Shown here: positions 34,876-44,511 of the stretch, in pieces
Numbering within the stretch: the first letter of the stretch is position 1
Layout of the letters: each line of letters begins with the position of its first letter
Assembly: GCF_010586825.1 (NCBI RefSeq)
Contig: NZ_JAAAGB010000010.1
Location: 80,689 to 144,688, forward strand
Length of the DNA stretch: 64,000 nt
Source: Draconibacterium mangrovi
GTDB lineage: Bacteria; Bacteroidota; Bacteroidia; Bacteroidales; Prolixibacteraceae
Direction of reading: 5' to 3'
Program-made: the position numbers and the translations under genes
Notes under the pieces: model-generated
The model's database searches: none
The model's input: only the letters and a program-made list of their open reading frames with translations
Told to the model about the DNA's origin: nothing

Positions 34876-35919
34876 GTGAAATATTTTTTAGCATTCATCC
34901 TCAGTTTTATGTCGGTGGCAGGATTTGCGCAGGATTCACTTTCGCGCGAAGACTGGACGCCCTATTTTGAAAACAATTTGCCTACACGTTTTTTGTACCT
35001 TAAAATGGAAGGCCCTTTTCAGTACAATATTTCATCAACATCGGAACTACCAGAAATTGGAGATGGATCGGCAGAAATTACAGGGAACAGGACGGTTACT
35101 GCGCGTTTAAAATTCCCCATTCTGAATAAACAAAGGGTAAAACTAACCGGAGGATTTCGCTATGTAAACGAGCAGTTTTATTTTGAAGATATAAAACCCG
35201 GCGACTACCCCATGTACGTGGGACTTAATGACAGAGGCTTGCGACGTTTAGGTTTTGACATGAAAGGAATGTTTCATTTGCACGACAATCATTCACTTGT
35301 TGTGCAAACCGATTGGAGTCTGGCAGGCGATTTTCATATTCACAACAACAAATACTTTTCTTTTGGCGACTTGCTAAAATCCTCACTGGCGATTGGTTAT
35401 GCCACCCGAAAAGACCTGAACACCTATTATGCTTTCGGAGCCTATTTTGGCTACACTTTTGGAGATCCTGCAATTTACCCGGTTTTTAATTACTCAAAAC
35501 GCTTTGCAAATGGAATTGGACTGGATTTACTTCTGCCCCAAGGATTTAAGGCCTGGAAACAGATCAACGAAAGATTTTATGTAGTTTGCGATGCCGAGAT
35601 ATCGGGAACCAGTTACACCGTACGTGTCGACGATACCATATTAAATGAAACTGAAAGTATACAGCTACGCCAATCCACCATTGATGCAACGGTTGGAATA
35701 ATTACTCAAATAAATAAATGGGTTGGTTTTGAGGCGAAATTTGGTTACTCAAACAACATTAACTTTAATATTACGGAATCGAACTTTAAACCTGGAAGCA
35801 CTTTGCCGCGCCCGGATACCGACTATCTGATCAAATCCACTGTTTCCGGTGCTCCTTATGCAAGTGTGGCTTTGTTCTTGTCGGTTCCCAGAAACTTAAT
35901 GGATCGATGTATTGAATAA
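34876..35919 (+). CDS. Predicted outer-membrane beta-barrel protein (DUF6268-like)
   Basis: About 347 residues. The GTG at 34876 gives a good signal peptide (MKYFLAFILSFMSVAGFAQ); TTG codons at 34849 and 34858 are possible but would add an odd N-terminus. The rest alternates polar and aromatic residues in short beta strands (GGFRYVNEQFYF, LAIGYATRKDLNTYYAFGAYFGYTFG, KWVGFEAKFGYSNNINFNI), as in outer-membrane barrels of the DUF6268 type. Its ligand is unknown. It probably forms one transcript with the two genes upstream. Confidence 0.75.
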   Translation: MKYFLAFILSFMSVAGFAQDSLSREDWTPYFENNLPTRFLYLKMEGPFQYNISSTSELPEIGDGSAEITGNRTVTARLKFPILNKQRVKLTGGFRYVNEQFYFEDIKPGDYPMYVGLNDRGLRRLGFDMKGMFHLHDNHSLVVQTDWSLAGDFHIHNNKYFSFGDLLKSSLAIGYATRKDLNTYYAFGAYFGYTFGDPAIYPVFNYSKRFANGIGLDLLLPQGFKAWKQINERFYVVCDAEISGTSYTVRVDDTILNETESIQLRQSTIDATVGIITQINKWVGFEAKFGYSNNINFNITESNFKPGSTLPRPDTDYLIKSTVSGAPYASVALFLSVPRNLMDRCIE

Positions 35920-35934
35920 CACTCCTTTGCTGAT

Positions 35935-36405
35935 TTAAAAGGATTCATCAAGCTCGCGCACAATATCTTCCATTACTTTAACGACAGAATCGCCAATTTC
36001 GGTAGCACCATCAATTATTTTATCCAGATCCTCGTCCAGATCTTCATCAATGTATTTCTGAACCTTATCGCCAATTTTATTTACGTCGTCCTTAAAAAGT
36101 TCACGCAGTATATCTCCAACACTTTCCTTGTTTTTTAAGGCATGATATTTAATGATCAATCCTTTAATTTTTATCTGATCTTCAACCGTAAAATCGTCGC
36201 GGTATTCGAGGTACCACTCCGAATTATACTTTTCGAATTTCTCATCGGCCCACTCCCAGTCTTTCCGGCCATATTTTTTGTGGTTGTTCTCTACCCGCTC
36301 AACAAAACGTTCAAACCGGTCGAGATAATCTTCTTTCGTTGTTGGAGCAGAACATGCAACCAAACAAACCAAACAACACACTATCAAATATTTTGAGTAC
36401 TTCAT
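35935..36405 (-). CDS. Lipoprotein with helical acidic domain (DUF6565-like)
   Basis: A 156-residue lipoprotein. The lipobox ends at Cys18 (CLVCLVAC). The mature part is helical and highly charged: DYLDRFERFVERVENNHKKYGRKDW is followed by ADEKFEKYNSEWY, the pattern of small Bacteroidota lipoproteins classed as DUF6565. The C-terminus is acidic and amphipathic (EDLDEDLDKIIDGATEIG). The function is unknown. It lies 23 bases downstream of the phosphoribosyltransferase gene. Confidence 0.75.
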   Translation of the reverse strand: MKYSKYLIVCCLVCLVACSAPTTKEDYLDRFERFVERVENNHKKYGRKDWEWADEKFEKYNSEWYLEYRDDFTVEDQIKIKGLIIKYHALKNKESVGDILRELFKDDVNKIGDKVQKYIDEDLDEDLDKIIDGATEIGDSVVKVMEDIVRELDESF

Positions 36406-36428
36406 TTACAGTTCTTATTTCAAATAAA

Positions 36429-36827
36429 TTAGGGTTTCCAGGGCCATTTTACGCAATCTTTAATTTCGGGAAACAGCACATAGTCAGCTCTTCCTTTCAT
36501 GGCACAGGTTTTTACATCTAAACCTTTTAACTGTTCAAGTGCTGCCTCCATGGTTTTCCCCGATACCGATACATCGTCGACCAACAAAATACGTTTCCCT
36601 TCCAAATCCCAGTTGGCTTTTTCCAGTACTTTAGGCTCGTTGTAGCGCGGATTATTTTCGTCATCGCGGTAATTCATTGTCATCACCAACAGTTCGGCAT
36701 CAAGATGATAGGCCACCATTGTTGCTGCCGGAACACCGCCTGTGCCAATGCCAATTACCACATCAATTTTGGGAAATTCAATTAGTCGCAGTCGTTCTGT
36801 TATTTCTTTAAATGATAGTGAAACCAT
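36429..36827 (-). CDS. Phosphoribosyltransferase family protein
   Basis: A 132-residue type I PRTase-fold protein. The PRPP loop ILLVDDVSVSGKT is at about residues 78-90, and the phosphate loop GIGTGGVPAA at about 25-34. The length is short for a purine or pyrimidine salvage enzyme but usual for small xanthine/hypoxanthine-type homologues. The nucleobase is not evident. It sits 15 bases downstream of the large kinase gene and is probably co-transcribed with it. Confidence 0.85.
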   Translation of the reverse strand: MVSLSFKEITERLRLIEFPKIDVVIGIGTGGVPAATMVAYHLDAELLVMTMNYRDDENNPRYNEPKVLEKANWDLEGKRILLVDDVSVSGKTMEAALEQLKGLDVKTCAMKGRADYVLFPEIKDCVKWPWKP

Positions 36828-36842
36828 GTTTTTCTTTGTTTT

Positions 36843-39800
36843 CTAATTTTTCAATGTTTGCTCGTATACCGGAATTTCAAGAAAGAACGTTGTGCCTTTT
36901 CCCATCTCGGTTTCGAACCAGATTCTGCCGGCAAAATTCTCAACGATATTCTTTACAATCGAAAGTCCTAATCCCATTCCACTGGTTTTGGTCGTAAAAC
37001 TTGGGCTAAACAACTTATCGCGCAACTCGGTATCAATTCCGGAACCGTTATCTTCCACCGAAATTACTGCCATGTGATGGCGTCGGTCCAGCCTGATTTT
37101 AATCCGTCCTTTTCGGCCCTCGGGAATGGCCTGAATGGCATTTCGAATCAGGTTTATAATTGCCCGCGACAACTGTTCCCTATCTGCATTTACTTCAAGA
37201 TTTTCGTAGCCGTTCGAATCAAATTTAATGTCTATTTCACTGTGCGTTCCATACAGATCGATCGATTTTTTCAGCTGCTCGGATAAACAGAATACCTGGT
37301 TACGGGCCGTTGGAATTTTTGCAAAGTTCGAGAACTCGGTAGCAATATTCGAAAGGTTGTCAATCTGCTCGATAAGTGTTGAGGTCACCCGATCTAAAAA
37401 CTCGTTATACTCTTCGTTTTTTCCTTTGGCGCGTTGCAAATACTGGATGTTCAGCTTCATCGGTGTTAGCGGATTTTTAATTTCGTGCGCAATTTGTTTT
37501 GCCATTTCGCGCCATGCCGATTCCCTTTCCGATCGTGCCAGCAAATCGGCACTCACTGCCAGCTCATCAACCTTTTTATTGTATTCCCGAACCAGGCTTC
37601 CAATTTCGTCTTTCCGGTTGTACTGAATAGGCTCGTTCCGTTTACCCAGCTGCATTTTTTGCAGGTTCTCCTGAATAACAACCAGAGGCCTTGTAATCTG
37701 GTTGGCTATAAAAACTGCTGCAATAATACTGGCCAAAAACAGTAATACGTATAGGTTGATGAACGCCACAATAAAGGTGGAAATCTCCTGGCTGTAGTTA
37801 TCCTGCCTGATAAAATAAGGCAGGTTAATTACGCCCAGGTAATCGCCAAAATTATTGATAATTGGACGATACGCCGACAGGTACGACAGCTTTCCGATAT
37901 TCTCGGGCTGGAAATAACTGATAGAGTAATTCTGATACACTTCGTAGTTGGCGCGGGCATTTATGCGCGACGATACCAGTCCGCGCTCAAAAATCTCGAA
38001 ACGCGAAGAAGCGATAAGCGCCCCGTCAATTCCGTAAATATTAATATCAGTTCTGAAAATGTTGGAGAGTTTTGCCAGCTCCTCACGCATCCATTCTTCC
38101 AGTTCCGGCGTTATCTCGTGTTTGTCGGTCAGGCGCATATCAATTTCTTCCGAAATCGACTTCATTTTCTCATTCAAATCGTCCTGATGTTTCTGCCGGT
38201 ATTCTTTTACATTGTAGAAAAGCGTAACCCCGGCAACAACCATTAACGAAATAAAAACAATGGAGATAATAGCCGCCTGTATTTTAAATTTCAGATCGAA
38301 AAATACCTTTCTTCCCCGAATCGACCGATTAAGGATCATTAAAACAACAAGCAGTGTAAGAAAATAAAATACAAACAAATAAGGAAAAGAAATGAGGTAA
38401 TCGATAGGTGTTAGCAGCTCTCGCGAAACAACCACATAGTTCTGCTGGTTGGTACGATAAACCAGGTGTTCGTATTTTCCCTGACGAAGAAATGAAAACT
38501 CATCATCCGATTTCAAGTAAACGTGTCCGTTGTAGTTGTAGTTGTAATCGCCATACTTATCGGCAAGTTCTCCGGCATAATATTTTGCATAATTGAATTT
38601 TCGGTATTTCTCCGGACGAGTCATCGATTTATCAATCAGCAACTCGGGGAAACCAATGCCTTCGAACAATAAATCAGAATCCAGATCGATATAAATTGTT
38701 ATGCCTTCACCTCCATCAACCAAAGGATAGTGCAAACGGCCGGTGTATGAAATCCTTCCGTTCATATTGTCCATAAAATAAAAGTTCGTACCGGGAATTT
38801 GAATTCCTTCCGATTCAATTTTGTCATTCAAATAAGGCATGCACGACACTTCATAATCATCAGGAGGAATAATCAAATTACTTGCCTCGCGACACACCAG
38901 AATATTTAAGAGGTACTTCCTGAAATAAGTGTTGAAATAAGATTGCCGGATGTGTTCAATTGCATCGCCATCCCTATTTTGAAGTAACAAAGTTGGTATA
39001 TCCGGATCCTTTGTAATCTGCTCTTGTATTTCGGTCATAAATACTTCCGCAGCCGGATCGCGCTCAGCAACCAGTGTCACAGCCAATAGTTTCTGCTGTC
39101 CTTTATCCATTTTGCTGATAGTACGGTTAATTACAACCAACGAATAAACAGAAACCACCGCCACATAAATAATCAGATAACTTAAGGTAAAGGTTTGCAA
39201 ATAATGCCGTGTTATCAGCGAAGAAAGTATTACGCAAATAATAAATAGCAACAGTGCGTAAATAGATACATTTTGTACAGCAATATATTGTACCCCTGCA
39301 AAAAATAAACTAATTACCAGCGTTAACAGAACCAGTTGGTAGAGTTTAAAATTTTTGAGTGTTTTTTCGTTCAGCCTGATGGTAAAAAATACAACTCCCA
39401 AAAGCAACAAACTGATCGAAAAAATGCCCAAAACACTTTGTGGCGAGATATCGATAATCTTATTCAGCGCAAATGAAACGGTTGAATTATAGATGAGTTC
39501 CTTTATCAAATTATCGACCAATAAATACAGGCTGGCATTAAAAATTAAGAGCAGGATTATGATTATTTTACGGGGTAAAACTGAGTTCCTCTGTAAATCA
39601 CGAATATTCAGGTCGACCGCGAAATTGTAAATCCAAAACAGGAAAAATAAGGCCAGGAGAAAATAATCGCCCAGCGATGGCAACCACTCGTTTATGGCAA
39701 AATAATCGGGGCTAAAAAATCTTAGATGGAAGAATACTTTCGGGACCTGAAAAATGAGGTGAATCCAATACACCACAAACAACGCCACTCCCAGCGAAAC

Positions 39801-40526
39801 CAGTTTCAGGAAAAACGGTGCATCGTTGTCTACAAATTCTTTTCGGAAATAAAAGAGCAGTAAAATAAGCCCTATAAAATAAATGGCCCCGGGAAAATAC
39901 AGCTGATTGGTGGTACACAAATAATTTCCGTAGGGCAAAAGTGTAAACAGGTAATCGCCTTTCAGGTCGACAATATCGTAACCGTGATTGAATTTTTCTG
40001 TTCGTATAATATAATCGTTGGGAAGCTTGTAATTTTTAAAGAAATTATTTTGCAGGTACTTGTTTTCGTAGGTATAGTTGCGTTTTATTAAATGAAAAAC
40101 CGCTGCCGTATACTCACCAACATTCATGGTATCAACCAGATAATATCCATTTGGCAATTTTGCCAGTCCACTGGTTTTTGGCAGATCATCCAGGCGGTCG
40201 TAAAAAGTAATTCCTCGGTCGGACCAAAAAAACAGTTCATTATTTTTAAAAACCATCGCAGCAAATCCGGTTTCGCGGATAAGTGTTTCATCCTGGCTAA
40301 AAAATTCGCTGATATCCTCATCCAGTTCGTCTTCAATCAGCACTTGTTTAATTTCCTGCAGCTTATGCTGAAGCTCTGCTTCGCTTGCCAACAGCTGAGT
40401 CTGAAAATCGTCGATAAGTTTGGTTTCAGGATTTCGCCGCAGCAAACCATTTTCAAGAATGGCTGCCACTACCAAAATACCGATGGCTAAAATGAGGAAA
40501 GTATATTTATTAAGTTTAACCAACAT
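36843..40526 (-). CDS. Giant NtrY-like membrane sensor histidine kinase
   Basis: A 1227-residue kinase. The N-terminal two-thirds contain a helix at about 8-26, then a multi-helix region (about 205-470), an extracytoplasmic segment, and a further helix near 730-760. A second extracytoplasmic sensor stretch precedes the HAMP linker (ITRPLVVIQENLQKM, about 935-990). The HisKA box QIAHEIKNPLTPMKLNIQYL places the phosphorylated His near residue 1013. ATPase motifs are NLIRNAIQAI, DNGSGID and GMGLGLSIVKNIV. No response regulator gene is adjacent. It overlaps no neighbour and lies three bases from rlmH. Confidence 0.9.
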   Translation of the reverse strand: MLVKLNKYTFLILAIGILVVAAILENGLLRRNPETKLIDDFQTQLLASEAELQHKLQEIKQVLIEDELDEDISEFFSQDETLIRETGFAAMVFKNNELFFWSDRGITFYDRLDDLPKTSGLAKLPNGYYLVDTMNVGEYTAAVFHLIKRNYTYENKYLQNNFFKNYKLPNDYIIRTEKFNHGYDIVDLKGDYLFTLLPYGNYLCTTNQLYFPGAIYFIGLILLLFYFRKEFVDNDAPFFLKLVSLGVALFVVYWIHLIFQVPKVFFHLRFFSPDYFAINEWLPSLGDYFLLALFFLFWIYNFAVDLNIRDLQRNSVLPRKIIIILLLIFNASLYLLVDNLIKELIYNSTVSFALNKIIDISPQSVLGIFSISLLLLGVVFFTIRLNEKTLKNFKLYQLVLLTLVISLFFAGVQYIAVQNVSIYALLLFIICVILSSLITRHYLQTFTLSYLIIYVAVVSVYSLVVINRTISKMDKGQQKLLAVTLVAERDPAAEVFMTEIQEQITKDPDIPTLLLQNRDGDAIEHIRQSYFNTYFRKYLLNILVCREASNLIIPPDDYEVSCMPYLNDKIESEGIQIPGTNFYFMDNMNGRISYTGRLHYPLVDGGEGITIYIDLDSDLLFEGIGFPELLIDKSMTRPEKYRKFNYAKYYAGELADKYGDYNYNYNGHVYLKSDDEFSFLRQGKYEHLVYRTNQQNYVVVSRELLTPIDYLISFPYLFVFYFLTLLVVLMILNRSIRGRKVFFDLKFKIQAAIISIVFISLMVVAGVTLFYNVKEYRQKHQDDLNEKMKSISEEIDMRLTDKHEITPELEEWMREELAKLSNIFRTDINIYGIDGALIASSRFEIFERGLVSSRINARANYEVYQNYSISYFQPENIGKLSYLSAYRPIINNFGDYLGVINLPYFIRQDNYSQEISTFIVAFINLYVLLFLASIIAAVFIANQITRPLVVIQENLQKMQLGKRNEPIQYNRKDEIGSLVREYNKKVDELAVSADLLARSERESAWREMAKQIAHEIKNPLTPMKLNIQYLQRAKGKNEEYNEFLDRVTSTLIEQIDNLSNIATEFSNFAKIPTARNQVFCLSEQLKKSIDLYGTHSEIDIKFDSNGYENLEVNADREQLSRAIINLIRNAIQAIPEGRKGRIKIRLDRRHHMAVISVEDNGSGIDTELRDKLFSPSFTTKTSGMGLGLSIVKNIVENFAGRIWFETEMGKGTTFFLEIPVYEQTLKN

Positions 40527-40529
40527 TAG

Positions 40530-41003
40530 CTATTCATGATGATATGGTTCGCCTTTCAAAATTGTCATTGCTCTGTATATTTGTTCTACGCACAACAATC
40601 GCACCATTTGATGCGAAAATGTTAAGCGCGACAGTGAAATTTTTGAACTGGCATGTTTATACACTTCTTCAGAGAAACCGTATGGGCCGCCCACTACAAG
40701 TATCAGCTCTTTTGGCCCGCTTATCATTTTTTTCTCTAAAAACTGCGAAAACTCCACCGACGAAAACATCTTCCCTTTTTCATCGAACAAATGCAACTCC
40801 TTGCCAGCCGTCAGCTTTGAAAGAATAATTTCGCCTTCTTTATTTTTTTGTATCTCCGGGTTGGTATTCTTTCCCTTTTTGATATCGGGGATAACTTCCA
40901 TCTCGAAACTGATATAATGTTTCAGGCGTTTCAAATATTCGTTCATCCCATCGCGTAAATAGGCCGCATCAGTTTTACCAACAACCAGTAATGTAATCTT
41001 CAT
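40530..41003 (-). CDS. rlmH: 23S rRNA (pseudouridine1915-N3)-methyltransferase
   Basis: A 157-residue SPOUT-family methyltransferase that modifies pseudouridine 1915 in helix 69 of 23S rRNA in assembled ribosomes. The knot motifs LILVVGGPYGFSEEVY (about 100-115) and the family-specific end LSRLTFSHQMVRLLCVEQIYRA...GEPYHHE are present. Size and C-terminus match RlmH exactly. The kinase gene follows three bases downstream, so the two are probably expressed together. Confidence 0.96.
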   Translation of the reverse strand: MKITLLVVGKTDAAYLRDGMNEYLKRLKHYISFEMEVIPDIKKGKNTNPEIQKNKEGEIILSKLTAGKELHLFDEKGKMFSSVEFSQFLEKKMISGPKELILVVGGPYGFSEEVYKHASSKISLSRLTFSHQMVRLLCVEQIYRAMTILKGEPYHHE

Positions 41004-41247
41004 TTCACAAAAATCGTTTATATACAGAAGTTATCGTAGTTTGCCAGACTTTATCCAATTCTCAAACTTTCGGATAGACAAAATGGCGCCAACACATAAT
41101 CCTCTGAAGGCGAATTAAATATAATTATGTTTCTACAACAATCGCCCAATTGATTTTTAATTTTATAAATTTACAGTAAAAATATGCGTATAAAAGTGTT
41201 TTTGCATAGTTTTTGCTTATTATGCAACACATATACTGAATTAAAAT

Positions 41248-41664
41248 ATGATGAGAAATTTTAAACATATATTTTCAATTATTCTGATATTTTGTAGTTT
41301 CCTTGCAGGAGCTGCTCATTTACCTCAGGATAAAAAGGTTCCGAACGAAATTAATGTTGGTTTGGCAACCGGAGATGCAAAAGTACTCTCCTCTTATTTT
41401 AACCAAAACGTAGAACTCGTAGTGCTTGATAACGACAATGTATACAGCAAAGCCCAGGCCCAACAAATTGTAACCAACTTTTTCAGTAAATTCCCCCCGA
41501 TAGAAAAAAATGCTTTTAGCATTATTCACGACAGTGGAAAAGAGAATGCACAATACGTAATCGGGAAATTAAAAACAGAAAAAGGCGATTTCAGGGTTTA
41601 CTTTTTGCTGAAACAAAACGATGGCAAACAATACATTCACCAACTACGAATTGAACAACAATAA
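41248..41664 (+). CDS. DUF4783 family exported protein
   Basis: A 138-residue protein with a signal peptide (about residues 1-24, IFSIILIFCSFLAGAAH) and an NTF2-like alpha+beta domain: GLATGDAKVLSSYFNQNVELVVLDNDNVYSKAQAQQIVTNFF, then a strand-rich half. DUF4783 proteins are frequent near rlmH and nadC in Bacteroidota; their function is unknown. The stop codon overlaps the start of the YihY/BrkB gene (TAATG at 41662-41666), so the two are translationally coupled. Confidence 0.87.
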   Translation: MMRNFKHIFSIILIFCSFLAGAAHLPQDKKVPNEINVGLATGDAKVLSSYFNQNVELVVLDNDNVYSKAQAQQIVTNFFSKFPPIEKNAFSIIHDSGKENAQYVIGKLKTEKGDFRVYFLLKQNDGKQYIHQLRIEQQ

Positions 41665-42596
41665 TGGCCGTTATGGCATCGGAAAAAATCACTTTTAAGC
41701 GAATTAAAAAGCTGAGCGAAAGAGCCGTTGAACACGCCAAACGTATTTCGCTCCCACTTTTTGATGGTGTGCCTGTTTACGATGTATTGTTATTTTTTTG
41801 GAGAAGCATTGTAGACGGGTCTATAACCACGCGTGCATCAGGTATTGCATTTTCCTTTTTTATTGCACTTTTTCCCGGTATCATTTTCCTTTTCACTCTT
41901 ATTCCTCTCAGTGGATTTCAGGATGAGCTATTTGTAATTATTCAGGAGATAGTTCCGGTAAGTGTCTGGCCAACAATAGAAGAAACCATAACTGAGATAG
42001 TGATGCGCCCCCGTGGAGACTTGCTGTCGCTGAACTTTGTTATGGCACTAATTTTTGCCACCAATGGTTTTGTTTCGATGATGAGCGCTTTTGATGCTAC
42101 CGTGCACAATATTAACCGCCGGAAATGGTGGAGCCAGTATATTGCAGCAGCTCTTATGCTCGTAGTTTTTACCTTAGCCCTTACTGTCGCCATTGCCCTG
42201 TTAACCGGAGGCCAGATGTTGATCAATTACCTCGACCGCATTGATATTATTCAAGACAAGTTTCTGGTGTATCTGTTGATTGTAGGTAAATGGATAATAA
42301 CGATCACGATCTTCTTTTTTGCCTTTTCATTTCTCTATTACATGGCGCCGGCCAAAAAAACAAAATGGCGTTTTATCTCTGCAGGAGGAACACTGGCAAC
42401 CGTACTTAGTATTGTTGGTTTTGCAGGCATGTCGTATTACCTCAATAATTTTAGCCAATACAATAAGCTCTACGGCTCTATCGGAACGCTGCTGGCAATC
42501 CTTTTTCTGATGTATGTAATGTCGTTGATTTTGCTGATCGGATTTGAGCTGAACGCGAGTATATACCAGGCACACACCTACCAAAATGAGGACTAG
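41664..42596 (+). CDS. YihY/BrkB family inner-membrane protein
   Basis: A 310-residue membrane protein with six helices starting near residue 45. The family motifs TTRASGIAFSFFIALFPGIIFLF and YYMAPAKKTKWRFISAGG are present. YihY/BrkB proteins were once called ribonuclease BN; a transport or envelope role is more likely, but no activity is established. Translation is coupled to the DUF4783 gene. An internal ATG four codons downstream (MASEKI) is an alternative start. Confidence 0.92.
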   Translation: MAVMASEKITFKRIKKLSERAVEHAKRISLPLFDGVPVYDVLLFFWRSIVDGSITTRASGIAFSFFIALFPGIIFLFTLIPLSGFQDELFVIIQEIVPVSVWPTIEETITEIVMRPRGDLLSLNFVMALIFATNGFVSMMSAFDATVHNINRRKWWSQYIAAALMLVVFTLALTVAIALLTGGQMLINYLDRIDIIQDKFLVYLLIVGKWIITITIFFFAFSFLYYMAPAKKTKWRFISAGGTLATVLSIVGFAGMSYYLNNFSQYNKLYGSIGTLLAILFLMYVMSLILLIGFELNASIYQAHTYQNED

Positions 42597-42699
42597 GAAA
42601 GGATGAAGGATTATTGCTTAAGGATGAAGGATAATGTAGAGCTTTTCTGAAATAACAATCAATCTTTTCAATCTGAAAACTAAAAACTGCGACTGCAAA

Positions 42700-43581
42700 C
42701 TATTTCTTCCCTTGTTTAAAAAGCAGCTCCTTTTCTTTTTTGGTTAAACTCTCGTAACCCGATTTTGCAATTTTATCAAGAATACGATTGATCTCGTCTT
42801 GCTGCTGGTGTTTCTGACGGTTGTATTCATGATCGTCTCGCGGAGGTTTTCGGTAAGTAACTTTCATTTTACTTTTGTGCTTAAAAAGTCCGCCAAAAAA
42901 CCCGCCAATTTTATTCACTAAATTAACCAGTCCCGCTCCCATATCTTTTCCTTTTCGCAATTGATAAATATAAAACCATCCCCAGAAAGCACCACCCAAA
43001 TGCGCAATATTACCACCGGGATTTGTTGAAGAAATACCGATTACGGATAATAAAACGTAAAAAGCAGCTACATATTTCAATGGAAAACGACCGATAAAAA
43101 ACAGGTGTATCTCGCGGTTGGGATCGTAAAAAGCAATGGCCACCAAAACAGCAAAAATGGATGCGGAAGCACCCAGTAATAAACCGTTAGTAGAACTAAA
43201 TACAGGAAGAAGATTGTAAGCGATAACATACAAAAAGGCGCCCCAAAGTCCGCCCATAATATAAACGCCCAACAGTTTGCCTCCTTCGAAATGATAAAGA
43301 AACAACTGACCAAACCAGTACAGGCCAATCATATTAAAAAAGAGATGAATAAATCCCTGGTGTAAAAACATGTAAGTTATCGGTGTCCATGGGCGTTGCG
43401 CCAAAACTTCGGTAACCGAAGGAACTGATAACCACTGATACACCGGCAAACTTTGTCCGCTCAGGTAAAAAAATACCCCAATGATTTTCAGCAAAAGAAA
43501 AACACCAATATTTATGTAAATCAACCGGGTTAATACCGATCCTTCTTTAAATGTTCGTTTTATATCGCCTGCAATATCCAC
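42700..43581 (-). CDS. Rhomboid family intramembrane serine protease
   Basis: A 293-residue rhomboid. The catalytic Ser139 is in LLGASASIF (the usual Gly after the Ser is Ala) and the catalytic His in IAHLGGAFWG (about 192). The His/Asn motif of helix 2, FLHQGFIHLFFNM, is present at about 72-84. After six helices, a basic cytoplasmic tail (about 215-293) follows, ending in a charged segment (ESLTKKEKELLFKQGKK) also seen in related Bacteroidota proteins. It is 30 bases downstream of another rhomboid gene, an arrangement common in this phylum. Substrates are unknown. Confidence 0.92.
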   Translation of the reverse strand: MDIAGDIKRTFKEGSVLTRLIYINIGVFLLLKIIGVFFYLSGQSLPVYQWLSVPSVTEVLAQRPWTPITYMFLHQGFIHLFFNMIGLYWFGQLFLYHFEGGKLLGVYIMGGLWGAFLYVIAYNLLPVFSSTNGLLLGASASIFAVLVAIAFYDPNREIHLFFIGRFPLKYVAAFYVLLSVIGISSTNPGGNIAHLGGAFWGWFYIYQLRKGKDMGAGLVNLVNKIGGFFGGLFKHKSKMKVTYRKPPRDDHEYNRQKHQQQDEINRILDKIAKSGYESLTKKEKELLFKQGKK

Positions 43582-43611
43582 TCCCCTGGTTTTTAAAAAT
43601 CTGTATATTCG

Positions 43612-44340
43612 TTAATAAAAACGGTTGGAATGTTTGTTCCAGTATTTGATCATAAAATAACCAAACAACATTCCGCCCAGGTGGGCAAAGTGAGCAACAC
43701 TTCCCTGAATTCCGGATACGCCAAAGAACAATTCCAAAGCACCGTAACCAATTACAAAATATTTGGCTTTAATGGGTATTGGCGGAAAGAGCAACATCAG
43801 CTCGGTATTTGGGAACAGCATTCCGAAACCTAACAAAATGCCGAATACTGCCCCCGAAGCACCAACTGTTGGCGTATTCATAAATGTTGTGATCTTTTCT
43901 GAAACTGTACCGGGAATATATTTCCCCTGTGCTGCAATTTCTTTGAAATAAGCCAGCTGATCGGGTGCAACATGCGCAACAGCCACTTTATACTCAACAT
44001 AAGTAACCAGCAGCTGTATAAGCGCTGCCCCTACTCCTGTAACCAAATAAAAAGTAAGGAAACGTTTGGCCCCCCAAACGCCTTCCAGCACACGTCCAAA
44101 CATATACAACGCAAACATATTAAAGAAGATATGCCCAAATCCCGGCGTACTGTGCATAAACATGTAGGTGAAGATCTGGTATAACCTGAATTTTTCAGAA
44201 AGCGGGAAATACAAACCAAGAATGGAATACAGATCAGTTCCGGCTTGTTTTAAAACAATGGTGGCAATAAAAAACAACACGTTGGCAAGAATCAGGTTCT
44301 TTACCACTGGTGGCATATTTAAGGCTGGACGATAATTCAT
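43612..44340 (-). CDS. Rhomboid family intramembrane serine protease
   Basis: A 242-residue rhomboid with the canonical catalytic motif VGASGAVFG (Ser at about 163) and AHLGGMLFGYF (His at about 225). Helix-2 motif MHSTPGFGHIFFNMFALYMFG is also present. A long loop between helices 3 and 4 (about 115-150, VAHVAPDQLAYFKEIAAQG) is unlike short bacterial rhomboids. It is first of a tandem pair; the two proteases may have divided roles. The substrate is unknown. Confidence 0.93.
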   Translation of the reverse strand: MNYRPALNMPPVVKNLILANVLFFIATIVLKQAGTDLYSILGLYFPLSEKFRLYQIFTYMFMHSTPGFGHIFFNMFALYMFGRVLEGVWGAKRFLTFYLVTGVGAALIQLLVTYVEYKVAVAHVAPDQLAYFKEIAAQGKYIPGTVSEKITTFMNTPTVGASGAVFGILLGFGMLFPNTELMLLFPPIPIKAKYFVIGYGALELFFGVSGIQGSVAHFAHLGGMLFGYFMIKYWNKHSNRFY

Positions 44341-44511
44341 TCGTATATTTTTTAATATTTCAAAAGTAACTGATGAAAGCCGGAACTCAAAAGCCCGGAA
44401 CTTGTACTGTTACTTTCTGAATTTAACATTCTTCGTTTGTTTATTGTTTTAAGGCAAGTGAGTTACAATGACCACGCCAATATTTTAAAACGTCAAATTA
44501 ACGACAATCTG

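Noticed and set aside
42601..42632. Direct repeat of GGATGAAGGAT, 21 bases apart, after the YihY gene
   Set aside because: Only two copies in a short convergent spacer; no structure or known function suggested.
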